A stretch of DNA of 64,000 bases from Micromonospora echinospora (GCF_014203425.1 NZ_JACHJC010000001.1:5482001-5546000); one strand, 5' to 3'; positions 1 to 10,869 are shown, numbered from the stretch's first letter. Program-made: numbers and translations. Notes: generated by a model not told the origin, from the letters alone.

Positions 1-139
1 CAGCTCAATTCCGGTCGATGAGGCGCGCCCTAATCGATATCGAAGCGGGCTTGTGACAATCAGTGATCACCAATACCCTGCTTCAGGTTGTTCCGAAGTA
101 GACAGCTGAACCCTCTCACTCCCCTCCCCTGGAGAAGCC

Positions 140-1651
140 TTGTCCTCCGATCCGTTCTTTTCCGACGGTGGGCTGCGCCGCGGTCGTCTCGGCACCGCTC
201 ACCTCGTCTTCTTCACAGTCGCCGCGTCGGCGCCGCTGACCGTTCTTGGCGGTGGTGTCACCACCATGTACGCCGTCAGCGGCAACATCGGCGCCGCGCT
301 CGGGTACGTGCTGCTTGCGGCAGTACTCGCCGTCTTCGCCACCGGTTACGCCGCGATGAGCCGGTACGTCGCCAACGCGGGCGCGTTCTACGCGTACATC
401 GCCAACGGCCTCGGCCGAGCCGGCGGGGTGGCCGGCTCGGCGGTCGCGCTGGCCGCGTACAACGCCATCCAGATCGGCCTCTACGGCCTGCTCGGCGCGA
501 TCCTCGGCGACTTCATGGACGCCAAGACCGGCATCAGCCTCGACTGGTGGGTCTGGGCGCTGCTGGCCTGGGTCTTCATCGGCGCGCTCGGCGTCCTGCG
601 CATCGACCTGAACGCCACCGTGCTGGCGGTGCTGCTCATCCTCGAGTGCATCGCCGTGCTGATCTTCGACCTGGTCGCCTTCGCCAACCCGGCCGGCGGC
701 ACGGTCACCACCGCCGGCATCAGCCCCGGCCACCTGTTCGGCGCCGGATTCGGCGCGGTGCTCGCATTCACCATCGCCTCCTTCACCGGCTTCGAGAGCG
801 GCGCCATCTACAGCGAGGAGGTCAAGGACCCGCGGCGCACCGTGGCCCGGGCCACCTACATCGCGGTGGTGTTCACCGGCCTGTTCTACGCCTTCTCCGC
901 GTGGGCGCTGACCGTGCTGACCGGCCCGGAGAACGCGCCGGCGGCCAGCGCCGAGGCGGGACCCGGCATCATCTTCGGCGCACTCGACCAGTACACCGGC
1001 GCGGTCGTCGCGGACATCGCCAACGTCCTGTTCATCACCAGCGTGCTCGCCGCCCTGCTGTCGTTCCACAACGGCGTGGCGCGTTACCTGTTCGCGCTGG
1101 GCCGCGAGCGGGTCCTGCCGCGCTTCCTGGGCGCGACCTCCAGCCGCAGCGGCGCCCCGGTCGCGGGCTCGGTGGTGCAGAGCGTGCTCGCCGTCGTGGT
1201 GTTCCTGGCCTTCGCGATGACCGGCCGCGACCCGGTGATCGACCTGTTCACCTGGCTGTCCGGCGCGGCGGCGGTGGGCGTCGTGCTGCTGATGACGCTC
1301 ACCTCGGCCTCCGTGGTGGGCTTCTTCCGGGGCCGTCCCGGCCCGGAGAGCGCGTGGCAGCGGGCGATCGCCCCGGGGCTCGGCACGATCCTGCTCACCG
1401 CCGTGCTGCTGGTACTGCTGTTCAACTTCGACGCGCTGCTCGCGCCCGACACCGCGAGCTACCTGAAGTGGCTGCTGCCGGCGATTCCGGTGGTGGCGGG
1501 CGTGCTCGGCCTGCTCTGGGGCCTGGTGCTGCGCACCAGCCGGCCCGAGACGTACCGCCGGATCGGCCAGGTCACCGAGGAGGGCCTGCACGAGCCCGGC
1601 CTGCACCCGGCCCCCGAGGCCGACCGCTGGGCCGGCGCCCACCACCGCTGA
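140..1651 (+). CDS. APC-superfamily amino acid permease
   Basis: A 503-residue integral membrane protein with about 12 hydrophobic segments, read as an amino acid/polyamine/organocation (APC) transporter of the cytoplasmic membrane. The N-terminal stretch RGRLGTAHLVFFTVAASAPL, followed by a glycine-rich first helix, is typical of actinobacterial APC permeases, and FTGFESGAIYSEEVKDPRRT around residue 220 matches the conserved E-x-x-x-P-x-R-x loop. The start is TTG at 140, chosen because GGAG at 131-134 is correctly spaced. A strong hairpin follows the stop. Substrate cannot be told from sequence. Confidence 0.88.
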   Translation: MSSDPFFSDGGLRRGRLGTAHLVFFTVAASAPLTVLGGGVTTMYAVSGNIGAALGYVLLAAVLAVFATGYAAMSRYVANAGAFYAYIANGLGRAGGVAGSAVALAAYNAIQIGLYGLLGAILGDFMDAKTGISLDWWVWALLAWVFIGALGVLRIDLNATVLAVLLILECIAVLIFDLVAFANPAGGTVTTAGISPGHLFGAGFGAVLAFTIASFTGFESGAIYSEEVKDPRRTVARATYIAVVFTGLFYAFSAWALTVLTGPENAPAASAEAGPGIIFGALDQYTGAVVADIANVLFITSVLAALLSFHNGVARYLFALGRERVLPRFLGATSSRSGAPVAGSVVQSVLAVVVFLAFAMTGRDPVIDLFTWLSGAAAVGVVLLMTLTSASVVGFFRGRPGPESAWQRAIAPGLGTILLTAVLLVLLFNFDALLAPDTASYLKWLLPAIPVVAGVLGLLWGLVLRTSRPETYRRIGQVTEEGLHEPGLHPAPEADRWAGAHHR

Positions 1652-1659
1652 CGCCAGTG

Positions 1660-1696
1660 GGCGCGGCGGCCGGCCCGCGAGGCCGGCCGCCGCGCC
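1660..1696. terminator. bidirectional terminator between convergent genes
   Basis: Perfect 16-bp inverted repeat (arms 1660-1675 and 1681-1696, loop CGCGA) between the permease on the plus strand and the NTF2-like gene on the minus strand. There is no T-tract, as is common for actinobacterial terminators. Confidence 0.8.
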
Positions 1697-1703
1697 ACCA
1701 CGA

Positions 1704-2093
1704 TCAGGCGGTACGGATGACTGTGCAGATCACCGGGCCGTCCTCGGTGGTGCGCAGCAGGTAGCGGTAGCGCTCGCCGGGCACCGCTCCGCCCTGGCTG
1801 TCCAGGAACTCCCAGCGCACCGCCACCTCGGTGAGCAGCGCCGAGACCTGTTGCACGTCCTCGATCTGCGCGTTCGCCGCCACCAGTTCCCGCTCCTGGT
1901 AATCGGGGGCGGCGCCGACGAAGCTGAGCGCCACCGCCGCGGGTGAGGTGAACGAGAAACTGTAGGTGTCGGCGACCACCAGCCCGGGCAGGGCGTAGCA
2001 GCCGGCGATGGCCGGCACGTCGGCGGTGGTCAGCGCCACGCCGTACCGGTCGAAGAAGTCGGTGAGCGTGTCGAGGTCGGTGGAAGCCGTCAC
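1704..2093 (-). CDS. NTF2-like (SnoaL-type) small protein
   Basis: About 129 residues with the pattern of an NTF2-like cone fold: an N-terminal helix LTDFFDRYGVALTTADVPAI, a central aromatic strand DTYSFSFTSPAAV and paired C-terminal strands ending GPVICTVIRTA. Members are small enzymes or ligand-binding proteins; no function can be given here. I chose the GTG start at 2093 because GAGGAG lies four bases upstream; an ATG at 2105 is in frame but overlaps that ribosome site. The gene stands alone, convergent with the permease. Confidence 0.6.
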   Translation of the reverse strand: MTASTDLDTLTDFFDRYGVALTTADVPAIAGCYALPGLVVADTYSFSFTSPAAVALSFVGAAPDYQERELVAANAQIEDVQQVSALLTEVAVRWEFLDSQGGAVPGERYRYLLRTTEDGPVICTVIRTA

Positions 2094-2134
2094 GACGCTC
2101 CTCATTACCGGCCCAGCGCGGCGGCAAACCTTCC

Positions 2135-2881
2135 TCAGCGCGGCGGAATCCGCACCTCGATCTCGGCGCCGAGCTGCGCGCCATCGCTGAGGGCCAGGTC
2201 GTCGCCGCTCCAGAACCGCCCCGGGTCGTACCAGTTGGGCCGCCGCCCGGCGGGCAGCAGCCCCATCGCCTCGTAGGTCACCGCGACCACCTCGGCGCAG
2301 TACGCCGTCTCCAGCGCCCGCTCCCGGGCCCCGGCGCTGTCGCCGCCGACCGTGCCCGGGCCGTCGGTCTCTCCTCTGTCGCCGGTCATGCCCGGGCTGC
2401 CGGTCTCGCTCCGGTCGCCGATCCTGCCCAGGATGCCGCCCGGGCTCAGGCGGCGCGGGCGCGGCAGCCGGCCCCGGGCCCACCGCCAGGCGAGTTGCGC
2501 GGTGGACGGGAACGGCGTGCCGTCGAGACGCGCCACGGTACGCAGCACCGCCTCCTCCATCGCCGAATCCGCGGGCGGTTCGAGCTGACGCAGCCAGCCC
2601 CGCTGGCCGTACCGGTTGGCCCAGACGCAGACCGCGTCACGCAGGTTGTGCAACTGCACGCCACGCTGGTGGCTGCCGGTCCACATGTCCGGCAGCGAAC
2701 GGCCCAGCTCGGCGTGCCACAGCAGCGGCGGCATGTCGTCGAGCACCACGGCCATGCCCACGTGGTTGACCGGGCTGTTTGTGGTGATCTGGATGGCCCG
2801 GTCGGGCACGCTGCGCCCACGGAACACCCACAGGTCGCCGGTACGGGTCAGCTCGACGGCCTCGTCCAGGCTGATGCTCAT
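2135..2881 (-). CDS. circularly permuted NlpC/P60-like (YiiX/C92-type) papain-fold protein
   Basis: 248 residues. An early NHVGM motif supplies the histidine and a late AYCAEVVAVTYEAMGLLP helix supplies the cysteine; this His-before-Cys order marks permuted NlpC/P60 proteins of the YiiX/YaeF/LRAT group, which act as cysteine amidases or acyltransferases. Between the two lies a low-complexity Gly/Asp/Thr segment near residues 150-185. No signal peptide is visible. The ATG has no ribosome site, but TAGGGT (minus strand, 2895-2890) is eight bases upstream, suggesting a leaderless transcript. That box overlaps the start of the divergent gene at 2895. Substrate unknown. Confidence 0.6.
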   Translation of the reverse strand: MSISLDEAVELTRTGDLWVFRGRSVPDRAIQITTNSPVNHVGMAVVLDDMPPLLWHAELGRSLPDMWTGSHQRGVQLHNLRDAVCVWANRYGQRGWLRQLEPPADSAMEEAVLRTVARLDGTPFPSTAQLAWRWARGRLPRPRRLSPGGILGRIGDRSETGSPGMTGDRGETDGPGTVGGDSAGARERALETAYCAEVVAVTYEAMGLLPAGRRPNWYDPGRFWSGDDLALSDGAQLGAEIEVRIPPR

Positions 2882-2894
2882 GGAGGACTACCCT

Positions 2895-3071
2895 ATGCGG
2901 ATGCGGCAACGGATGCGGTGGTGGAAGGTACTCGGACTCGCGGGTCTCGCCGGCGTCGCGGCGACCGGCGTGGTCGTGGCGCGCGCGGAACGGCGGCGCC
3001 GGGCGTACACGCCGGAGGAGATCCGGGACCGGCTGCGCGAGCGGCACGCGAAGGCGTCGTCGTCCTCCTGA
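2895..3071 (+). CDS. small single-pass membrane protein
   Basis: A 58-residue protein: basic N-terminus, one membrane segment (about residues 12-29, GLAGLAGVAATGVVVA), then a basic cytoplasmic tail with YTPEEIRDRLRERHA. GGAGGA at 2882-2887 precedes the ATG. Short proteins of this shape (anchor plus a YTPEEIR-type helix) are common in actinobacteria and have no assigned function. It is divergent from the permuted NlpC/P60 gene, with only 13 bp between the start codons. Confidence 0.6.
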   Translation: MRMRQRMRWWKVLGLAGLAGVAATGVVVARAERRRRAYTPEEIRDRLRERHAKASSSS

Positions 3072-3123
3072 ACAAACGGTCACGGGACGGCGAGGTCGGG
3101 CGGGTTCTCCTAGCATCGGCGTG

Positions 3124-3930
3124 ATGGGAACCAGCTTCTGGGAAAGCCCGTTCGTCCTCGATCCCCGGCCCGCCACTGTGGAACGGCACGGCGACGTCGA
3201 CCTGCACGTACCCACCGGCGACGGCCCGCACCCCGCCGTCGTGATCGTGCACGGCGTACCGGGCCCGCCCGAGGCGCCGGATGCGCGCGACTGGCCGCTC
3301 TACCGGGGCTACGGCGCGCTGCTCGCCGAGCGGGACGTGTTGGCCGCGATCCCCCGGCTCACCGTGACGAGCCCGGACGACCTGTACGCCGTCGCCGCGC
3401 GGGTGGCCGCCGCCGCCGAACTGCTCCGCGCCGATCCTCGCGTCGACGCCGAGCGGCTCGGCCTCTGGTTCTTCTCCGGCGCCGGCCTGCTGCTCGGCGA
3501 CTGGCTCCGCGACCCGCCCCGCTGGCTGCGCGGCCTGGCCGCGACCTATCCGCTGCTGGCCCCGCTGCCCGGGTGGCCACCGGTCGACCCACGCTTCCGC
3601 CCGCTCGACGCCCTGGACCCGCCCACTGCCACGGGTGACGCCGCTGCGTCGGGCACGGCCTCCCCCGACGGCACGGGTGTCGAGGCCACGCAGGCGGAGG
3701 GCGTGGCACGGCCGACGCTCGTGCTGACCCGGGCAGGGCGGGAGCGGCCCGAGGTCGCACCCACCATCGAGGCGTTCACGGCGGTCGCCCGGCGACGCGG
3801 CGTCCCCCTGCACGTCGTGGACGTGCCGAACGGTCAGCACGGATTCGACGCGCTCGACCACACCGAGGAGTCCCGAGCCGCCGTACGCACCGCCCGCGAC
3901 ACCCTGCTCGACCTGCTGACCGCCCCCTGA
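3124..3930 (+). CDS. alpha/beta hydrolase (dienelactone hydrolase-like)
   Basis: 268 residues with an alpha/beta-hydrolase outline: the strand-loop AVVIVHGVPGPP forms the oxyanion region, LGLWFFSGAG is the expected nucleophile elbow, and NGQHGFDALD near the C-terminus carries the histidine. The elbow reads F-x-S-x-G in place of the usual G-x-S-x-G. An insert of about 35 residues rich in Ala/Thr/Gly lies between the core strands (about 165-200). I prefer ATG 3124 over GTG 3121 because TAGCAT at 3111-3116 would give a leaderless start seven bases downstream. Substrate unknown. Confidence 0.65.
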   Translation: MGTSFWESPFVLDPRPATVERHGDVDLHVPTGDGPHPAVVIVHGVPGPPEAPDARDWPLYRGYGALLAERDVLAAIPRLTVTSPDDLYAVAARVAAAAELLRADPRVDAERLGLWFFSGAGLLLGDWLRDPPRWLRGLAATYPLLAPLPGWPPVDPRFRPLDALDPPTATGDAAASGTASPDGTGVEATQAEGVARPTLVLTRAGRERPEVAPTIEAFTAVARRRGVPLHVVDVPNGQHGFDALDHTEESRAAVRTARDTLLDLLTAP

Positions 3931-4018
3931 CCACCGGCATCAGCGCCCGCCCTCCGCCTCCCACTCCCCAGGACCAACGTCCCGCAGAACGGACCACCTC
4001 AAGATCTGGCAGGGCACT

Positions 4019-4190
4019 GGGCGAGGCGGGGAGCTGGGCGAGGCGGGGAACGGAGCAGGACCGAGGCCCGGAGCAGGACCGAGGGCCTGAGCGCGGCCGT
4101 GGCCGGGGCCGGGGCGCGACCGGGGGCCGGGCACGACCAGGACCCGGAGCAGGACCCGAGGACCGGAGCAGGGCTGGGACGGCGGGGCCA
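4019..4190. repeat. purine-rich imperfect direct repeats in an intergenic region
   Basis: The 311-bp gap 3931-4241 has no credible gene. It contains two copies of GCGAGGCGGGGA (about 4021 and 4039) and four copies of a CGGAGCAGGACC(C)GAGG-type unit (about 4051, 4069, 4145 and 4163, the last truncated) between G-rich stretches. It lies between two convergent genes. Confidence 0.55.
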
Positions 4191-4241
4191 TGGCCCAGGG
4201 TGGGCCCGAAGTGCGAGCGCGGAGCGCGGCGGGGGGGTGGG

Positions 4242-4895
4242 TCAGCGGTCGGCTGCGGGGACCGCGTCGGGGGTGTCGGGCGCGTCCAGCGGATGCAGGC
4301 GCTTGGCCCGGCGGCGCAGCCACACGGTGCTGACCACGCCGGCCAGCACGGCGAGCACCAGCCCGACCCAAGAGATGTCCTTGAGCCAGTGCTCGGCGGC
4401 CCGGCCGAGGTAGAACAGCAGGTACGTCGTGCCGAACGCCCAGACCAGCCCGCCTGCGGCGTTCGCGATCAGGAATCGGCGGTACGGCACGCGCAGCGCC
4501 CCGGCCAGCGGGCCGGCGAGGATGCGCAACAGCGCGACGAACCGCCCGAAGAACACCGCCCAGACGCCGTGCCGGGCGAAGCTCAGCTCGGCACGGGCCA
4601 GGTGTGCGGGGCCGAGGTGCTTCGGGAAACGGCGGCCGAGCCGCTCCAGCAGGGGACGGCCACCGCGGCGGCCGACGGCGTACCCGACGGAGTCACCGAG
4701 AATCGCGCCGGTGGCTGCGGCGGCGGCCACCCACTCGGGCCCGACGGCGCCGGTGGCGGCGAGCAGGGCGGCGCTGACCAGCACGATCTCGCCGGGCAGC
4801 GGGATGCCCATGCTCTCCACGCCGATCACCGCGCCCACGAGCAGGCAGATCAGCCCCGGCGGGAGGGCGGCGAGCCAGTGCTGTACGTCGACCAC
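4242..4895 (-). CDS. DedA-family membrane protein
   Basis: 217 residues with about five membrane segments. Family hallmarks are present: GVESMGIPLPGE near residue 25, GDSVGYAVGRRGG near 70, and FGRFVALLRILAGPLAG near 115, matching the F/Y-x-R-x(4-5)-R-x(3)-P-x-x-AG signature. DedA proteins act in membrane lipid flipping and proton-motive-force homeostasis. A basic C-terminal tail follows the last helix. GTG start at 4895 with TAGGGT six bases upstream and no ribosome site, so probably leaderless. Confidence 0.85.
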   Translation of the reverse strand: MVDVQHWLAALPPGLICLLVGAVIGVESMGIPLPGEIVLVSAALLAATGAVGPEWVAAAAATGAILGDSVGYAVGRRGGRPLLERLGRRFPKHLGPAHLARAELSFARHGVWAVFFGRFVALLRILAGPLAGALRVPYRRFLIANAAGGLVWAFGTTYLLFYLGRAAEHWLKDISWVGLVLAVLAGVVSTVWLRRRAKRLHPLDAPDTPDAVPAADR

Positions 4896-4918
4896 CCGCC
4901 GACCCTACCCGCGCCCGG

Positions 4919-5275
4919 TCACCCGGCGGGGGCCAAGAACTCCAGGCGGTTGCCGTGCGGGTCGTGCGTGTGGAACCGCCGCATGCCGGGAATCTCCTCG
5001 TCGCCCCAGGTCACGGGGTGGCCGGCGGCGTCCAGGCGGGCGGCCAGCTCGTCCAGGTCGGGCCGCACCAACGCCGGGTGAGCCTTGCGGGCCGGGCGGA
5101 AGTCGTCCTCGACGCCCAGGTGCAGTTCGGCGCCGTACCCGGTGAACCAGCAACCGCCGCGGGCGGCGAGGGCCGGGGGTTTGGGCTTCTCGGTGAGGCC
5201 GAGCAGGCCGGTGTAGAAGGAGCGGGAGAGATCCTCGGAGCCGCGGGGGCAGGCGAGCAGGACGTGATGGATCAT
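4919..5275 (-). CDS. VOC-family (glyoxalase/bleomycin resistance-like) protein
   Basis: 118 residues. The start MIHHVLLACP, the ELHLGVEDD strand and the end HDPHGNRLEFL match one vicinal-oxygen-chelate module; metal ligands may include the first His pair, the ELH histidine and the final Glu. Such single-module proteins are metal-dependent dioxygenases, isomerases or drug-binding proteins; the substrate is not evident. ATG at 5275 is preceded by GAGGAGG. It is divergent from aconitase across about 170 bp and could share the operator described there. Confidence 0.7.
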   Translation of the reverse strand: MIHHVLLACPRGSEDLSRSFYTGLLGLTEKPKPPALAARGGCWFTGYGAELHLGVEDDFRPARKAHPALVRPDLDELAARLDAAGHPVTWGDEEIPGMRRFHTHDPHGNRLEFLAPAG

Positions 5276-5310
5276 GGTGGCACCTCCTCGTCCCGCAGCG
5301 TGGCACGAGG

Positions 5311-5346
5311 TTGCGTGAATAGCAAGACGGACGTACGGTTTTGTAG
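5311..5346 (+). promoter_or_regulatory. acnA promoter region with AcnR-like operator candidate
   Basis: Between the divergent VOC gene and aconitase, TTGCGT (5311-5316) and TACGGT (5334-5339) are separated by 17 bp and could be the -35 and -10 boxes. The -10 lies inside AAGACGGACGTACGGTTTT (5324-5342), which matches the palindrome upstream of the TetR gene at 25082 at 16 or 17 of 19 positions. A repressor bound here would cover the -10. Confidence 0.45.
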
Positions 5347-5446
5347 AGACCGACGCAGGTAAGTGTTGCCTAAGCACGGCGGCGCCCCGGTCGGTGCGAC
5401 AAACTGCTCAGGACTACTCACGGTCGCTGGTGTGAAGGAGTACGAC

Positions 5447-8287
<2,841 letters not shown>

Positions 8288-8303
8288 TCGCGTACGGCTG
8301 ACG

Positions 8304-8341
8304 AAAGGGCCGCTTCCCGCTCCGGCGGGGAGCGGCCCTTT
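8304..8341 (+). terminator. acnA terminator
   Basis: Inverted repeat AAAGGGCCGCT / AGCGGCCCTTT with a GC-rich loop, starting 16 bp after the aconitase stop and ending in TTT. Confidence 0.85.
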
Positions 8342-8535
8342 CGCGTATCCCGCTCATTGCGCAATTGCCATTCAATGAAATCCCTCGGCCCCCCGATCGC
8401 ACATCCGACACTGCAAACAATCGACGTTGATGATTCATTGACGTGCGCCGACATCCGTCGATACGTTGCCGATATCGCGATGAACTGTGGGGCGCTCCAG
8501 TTTCGATCCAGGAATCGAACACTGGGAAGGATTTC

Positions 8536-9501
8536 ATGAAAACGACTATCAGACTCCTGGCCCTGCCGGCCCTGATCCTGCCGGCCATCCTCGCCGGCAC
8601 TCCGGCACTGGCCACCACCGGCACCACAGCGGGCACTGCAGCTCCGGCCGCTGTCACGTCGATCGAGCGCAAGGCGGGGTCGTCCTCGCAGGCCAGGGCC
8701 TACTGGACGGCCGAGCGGATGGCAGCCGCCACCCCGGCGGACGAGGTGGAGAAGTCCGCCGGCCCGGTCACCCAGAGCCCCACACCGGAGCGGGTGCGGC
8801 GCTTCGCGGAGTCGGTGGCGCCGAAGGACGGCAGCGGCTTCGGCGCCCAGCTCAACGAGTCGATCACGGTGGGGAAGATCTTCTACACCAGCTCGACCGA
8901 CGGTCTGGGCCACTACTGCTCCGCGAGCGTGGTGAACAGCGCGGCGCGCAACATGGTCTTCACGGCCGCGCACTGCGTCCACGACGGGCCCGGCCGGGAC
9001 TGGCACACCGCGAACTGGATGTTCGTGCCGTCCTACCGCAACGGCGCGCAGCCGTACGGCACCTGGGACTGGTCCACGCTCGCGGTGCCGAGCGGCTGGA
9101 TCAGCACCCGCGAGCGGCAGTACGACGTGGCGGTGGCGCTCGTCTACGGCAGCCGGTCGGTCGTGGACGCGGTCGGCGCGAACGGGCTGCTCACCGGCGG
9201 TGGCCGGGCGTACCACTACGACGTCTTCGGCTACCCGAGCAACAAGGACAGCGGCGAGATCCAGTGGGTCTGCTCGGGCACGTCGCGGGACGCGGGCAGC
9301 AACCGCATCGAGATGAACTGCGGCTTCGGCGGTGGTTCCAGCGGTGGTCCGTGGTACTACAGCTATGACAACACCACCAGGCGTGGTGACGTGCACGGGG
9401 TGATGAGTTACTCCAGCGGCTCGAACACGAACGGCTCGCCCTACTTCTCCGCCGCTGTGGTGGGGACGCTCTACAACACGTACGCGAACGACACCTGGTG
9501 A
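8536..9501 (+). CDS. secreted trypsin-like serine protease with propeptide
   Basis: 321 residues. Signal peptide about 1-27 (ending TPALA), a propeptide with ARAYWTAERMAAATP near residues 55-69, then a chymotrypsin-fold domain: FTAAHC holds the catalytic His, RQYDVAVALVYG the Asp and GFGGGSSGGPW the Ser. Several cysteines could pair. Related to extracellular peptidases of Streptomyces and V8-type proteases; cleavage specificity cannot be read. ATG 8536 follows GGGAAGG. The upstream 8342-8535 region is lower in GC than its surroundings and probably holds the promoter. A hairpin separates the gene from the small ORF at 9578 that repeats the propeptide motif. Confidence 0.88.
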   Translation: MKTTIRLLALPALILPAILAGTPALATTGTTAGTAAPAAVTSIERKAGSSSQARAYWTAERMAAATPADEVEKSAGPVTQSPTPERVRRFAESVAPKDGSGFGAQLNESITVGKIFYTSSTDGLGHYCSASVVNSAARNMVFTAAHCVHDGPGRDWHTANWMFVPSYRNGAQPYGTWDWSTLAVPSGWISTRERQYDVAVALVYGSRSVVDAVGANGLLTGGGRAYHYDVFGYPSNKDSGEIQWVCSGTSRDAGSNRIEMNCGFGGGSSGGPWYYSYDNTTRRGDVHGVMSYSSGSNTNGSPYFSAAVVGTLYNTYANDTW

Positions 9502-9506
9502 ACGAC

Positions 9507-9544
9507 GGTCTGCCTGGTGTGCCGAGCGGCACGCCAGGCAGACC
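9507..9544 (+). terminator. hairpin after the secreted protease
   Basis: Stem GGTCTGCCTGG-x-GTGCC / GGCAC-x-CCAGGCAGACC with a GAGC loop, five bases after the protease stop and 34 bases before the next small gene. There is no T-tract. Confidence 0.7.
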
Positions 9545-9577
9545 GGCACCCGACCCGAAGGCCCGCAGGGAGGCGAC

Positions 9578-9781
9578 ATGTCACACCGGGTGCTGCTCGG
9601 CGCGGCGGGCGCGGCGGCGCTCGCAGTGGCCGTCGCCGTCGTGGTCGTCGCGACGCGCGACACCGGGACGACGCGTCCCGCGCCCGGCCCGGTGGTCGCC
9701 ACACACAATCCGAGTCCCGGCGCCACCGATCCGTCCGAATACTGGACGAGGGAAAGAATGCGGGACGCGATCGGCGACTGA
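9578..9781 (+). CDS. 67-residue membrane-anchored peptide with a propeptide-like motif
   Basis: An N-terminal membrane segment (about residues 5-25, LLGAAGAAALAVAVAVVVVA) is followed by a Pro/Thr/Gly linker and the C-terminus SEYWTRERMRDAIGD. AGGGAGG lies four bases before the ATG. The YWTxERMxxA string closely repeats ARAYWTAERMAAATP in the propeptide of the protease immediately upstream. YWTPERM-type motifs occur in propeptides of actinobacterial secreted trypsin-like proteases. A role as a surface-held inhibitor or folding partner is inference; a hypothetical lipid-free anchor protein is the cautious call. Confidence 0.6.
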   Translation: MSHRVLLGAAGAAALAVAVAVVVVATRDTGTTRPAPGPVVATHNPSPGATDPSEYWTRERMRDAIGD

Positions 9782-9830
9782 ATCGACATTACGCTTCGCG
9801 GAAATCGTCGGCGCAATTCTCGTCCCGGCC

Positions 9831-10235
9831 TCAGCCGACGGCGCTCTCCAACACGGCCTTGAGCCGGGCCAGATCCCCCTCTACGAGCGCGGTGTCCCGG
9901 TCGAAGTCCGCGTCGCTCATGCCGGGCATCCGCCGCAGGCTGAACACCACCTCGGTGGCGTCGCCGTCGGCGATGGCGCGCAACGGCACGTACACAGTTT
10001 CGCCGGCCGGCGTCAGCACCTCGTGGTCGAGCACGCCGTACTCGTTTGCCGGCGCGAACGTCAGTCGCGCCCGCCCCTCGGGTGTGTCCACGAACCACTG
10101 GCCGTCGACCCGGGCCACCGAGCCGCCGAGGCCCGGCGCCCAGCGGGGCAGGTTCGCCGGGTCGGCGGCGAAGGCGTACACCTGCGCGACCGGCCGGTCG
10201 ATGTGGACGCCGAGGTGCCGGGTGTCAGTGGCCAT
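9831..10235 (-). CDS. SRPBCC-family (START-like) protein
   Basis: 134 residues. The opening HLGVHIDRPVAQVYAFAADP and later NLPRWAPGL, followed by alternating strands and a long C-terminal helix (FDRDTALVEGDLARLKAVLE), are the standard polyketide-cyclase/AHSA1-like helix-grip pattern with a hydrophobic ligand pocket. Ligand unknown. Start chosen at ATG 10235, where the family N-terminus begins; there is no good ribosome site. Divergent from the DUF1877 gene at 10314. Confidence 0.75.
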   Translation of the reverse strand: MATDTRHLGVHIDRPVAQVYAFAADPANLPRWAPGLGGSVARVDGQWFVDTPEGRARLTFAPANEYGVLDHEVLTPAGETVYVPLRAIADGDATEVVFSLRRMPGMSDADFDRDTALVEGDLARLKAVLESAVG

Positions 10236-10313
10236 GCGCCGATGGTGCCATGCCTGTCGCACGCGCACGCTACGCTGCCGCCGATTCCGACAGGCACCCC
10301 GAGAGGCAACCCC

Positions 10314-10790
10314 ATGGGCATGATCTTCAACGCACGCCGGCTGTCCGCCGAGGAGCTGGCGGCGGTGCTCGCCGACCCGGAGAAGGTCGGCACCCTGTTC
10401 CAGGGTGGCCCGGACGAGCTCGACCTCGACAAGGCGTGGCACGGGCTGCACTACCTGCTGAACGGCACCACGTACGAGGTCCGGGGCGACGCCGGCCCGG
10501 CGATCATCGGGGGCGACCCGATCGGCCCGGATCTCGGGATGGGCCCGGCCCGGCTGCTCATGCCCGACGCCGTGCGCGCCGTGGCCGCCGGGCTCGACAC
10601 GTTGGACGAGGCGACGCTGCGGGACCGCTTCGACCCGGCGGCCATGTCGGAGGCCGAGATCTACCCCCACATCTGGGAGGACGGCGACGACGAGTTCGAC
10701 GGCTACCTGCTGCCGAACTTCACCGCGCTGCGCGACTTCTACCGCGCCGCGGCCGAGCACGGGGACGGCGTGCTGCTCGCCATCACCTGA
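10314..10790 (+). CDS. DUF1877 (YfbM-like) family protein
   Basis: 158 residues beginning MGMIFNARRLSAEEL, with LDLDKAWHGLHYLLNG in the middle and ENG-type acidic C-terminal region (EDGDDEFDGYLLPNFTALRDFYRAAAEHGDGVLLAI). LDKxWxxLHYLL is the hallmark of DUF1877/YfbM, soluble proteins of unknown function. GAGAGG is upstream of the ATG. The next plus-strand gene starts 80 bases later and appears to have its own promoter. Confidence 0.8.
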   Translation: MGMIFNARRLSAEELAAVLADPEKVGTLFQGGPDELDLDKAWHGLHYLLNGTTYEVRGDAGPAIIGGDPIGPDLGMGPARLLMPDAVRAVAAGLDTLDEATLRDRFDPAAMSEAEIYPHIWEDGDDEFDGYLLPNFTALRDFYRAAAEHGDGVLLAIT

Positions 10791-10869
10791 CCCGCCGGCA
10801 ACGAGCCGCCGCAAACGAGCCGCCGGAAACGGGTGCGCACCGACGGCCGGGCGCCGGTAGCGTGCCGGC

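Noticed and set aside
1..139. Possible promoter for the permease (TTGTGA and CAATAC)
   Set aside because: Boxes are poor matches; not enough to call a feature.
9498..10313. Upstream extension of the DUF1877 frame
   Set aside because: Would cover the small anchor peptide and the SRPBCC gene; family similarity begins at the ATG at 10314.
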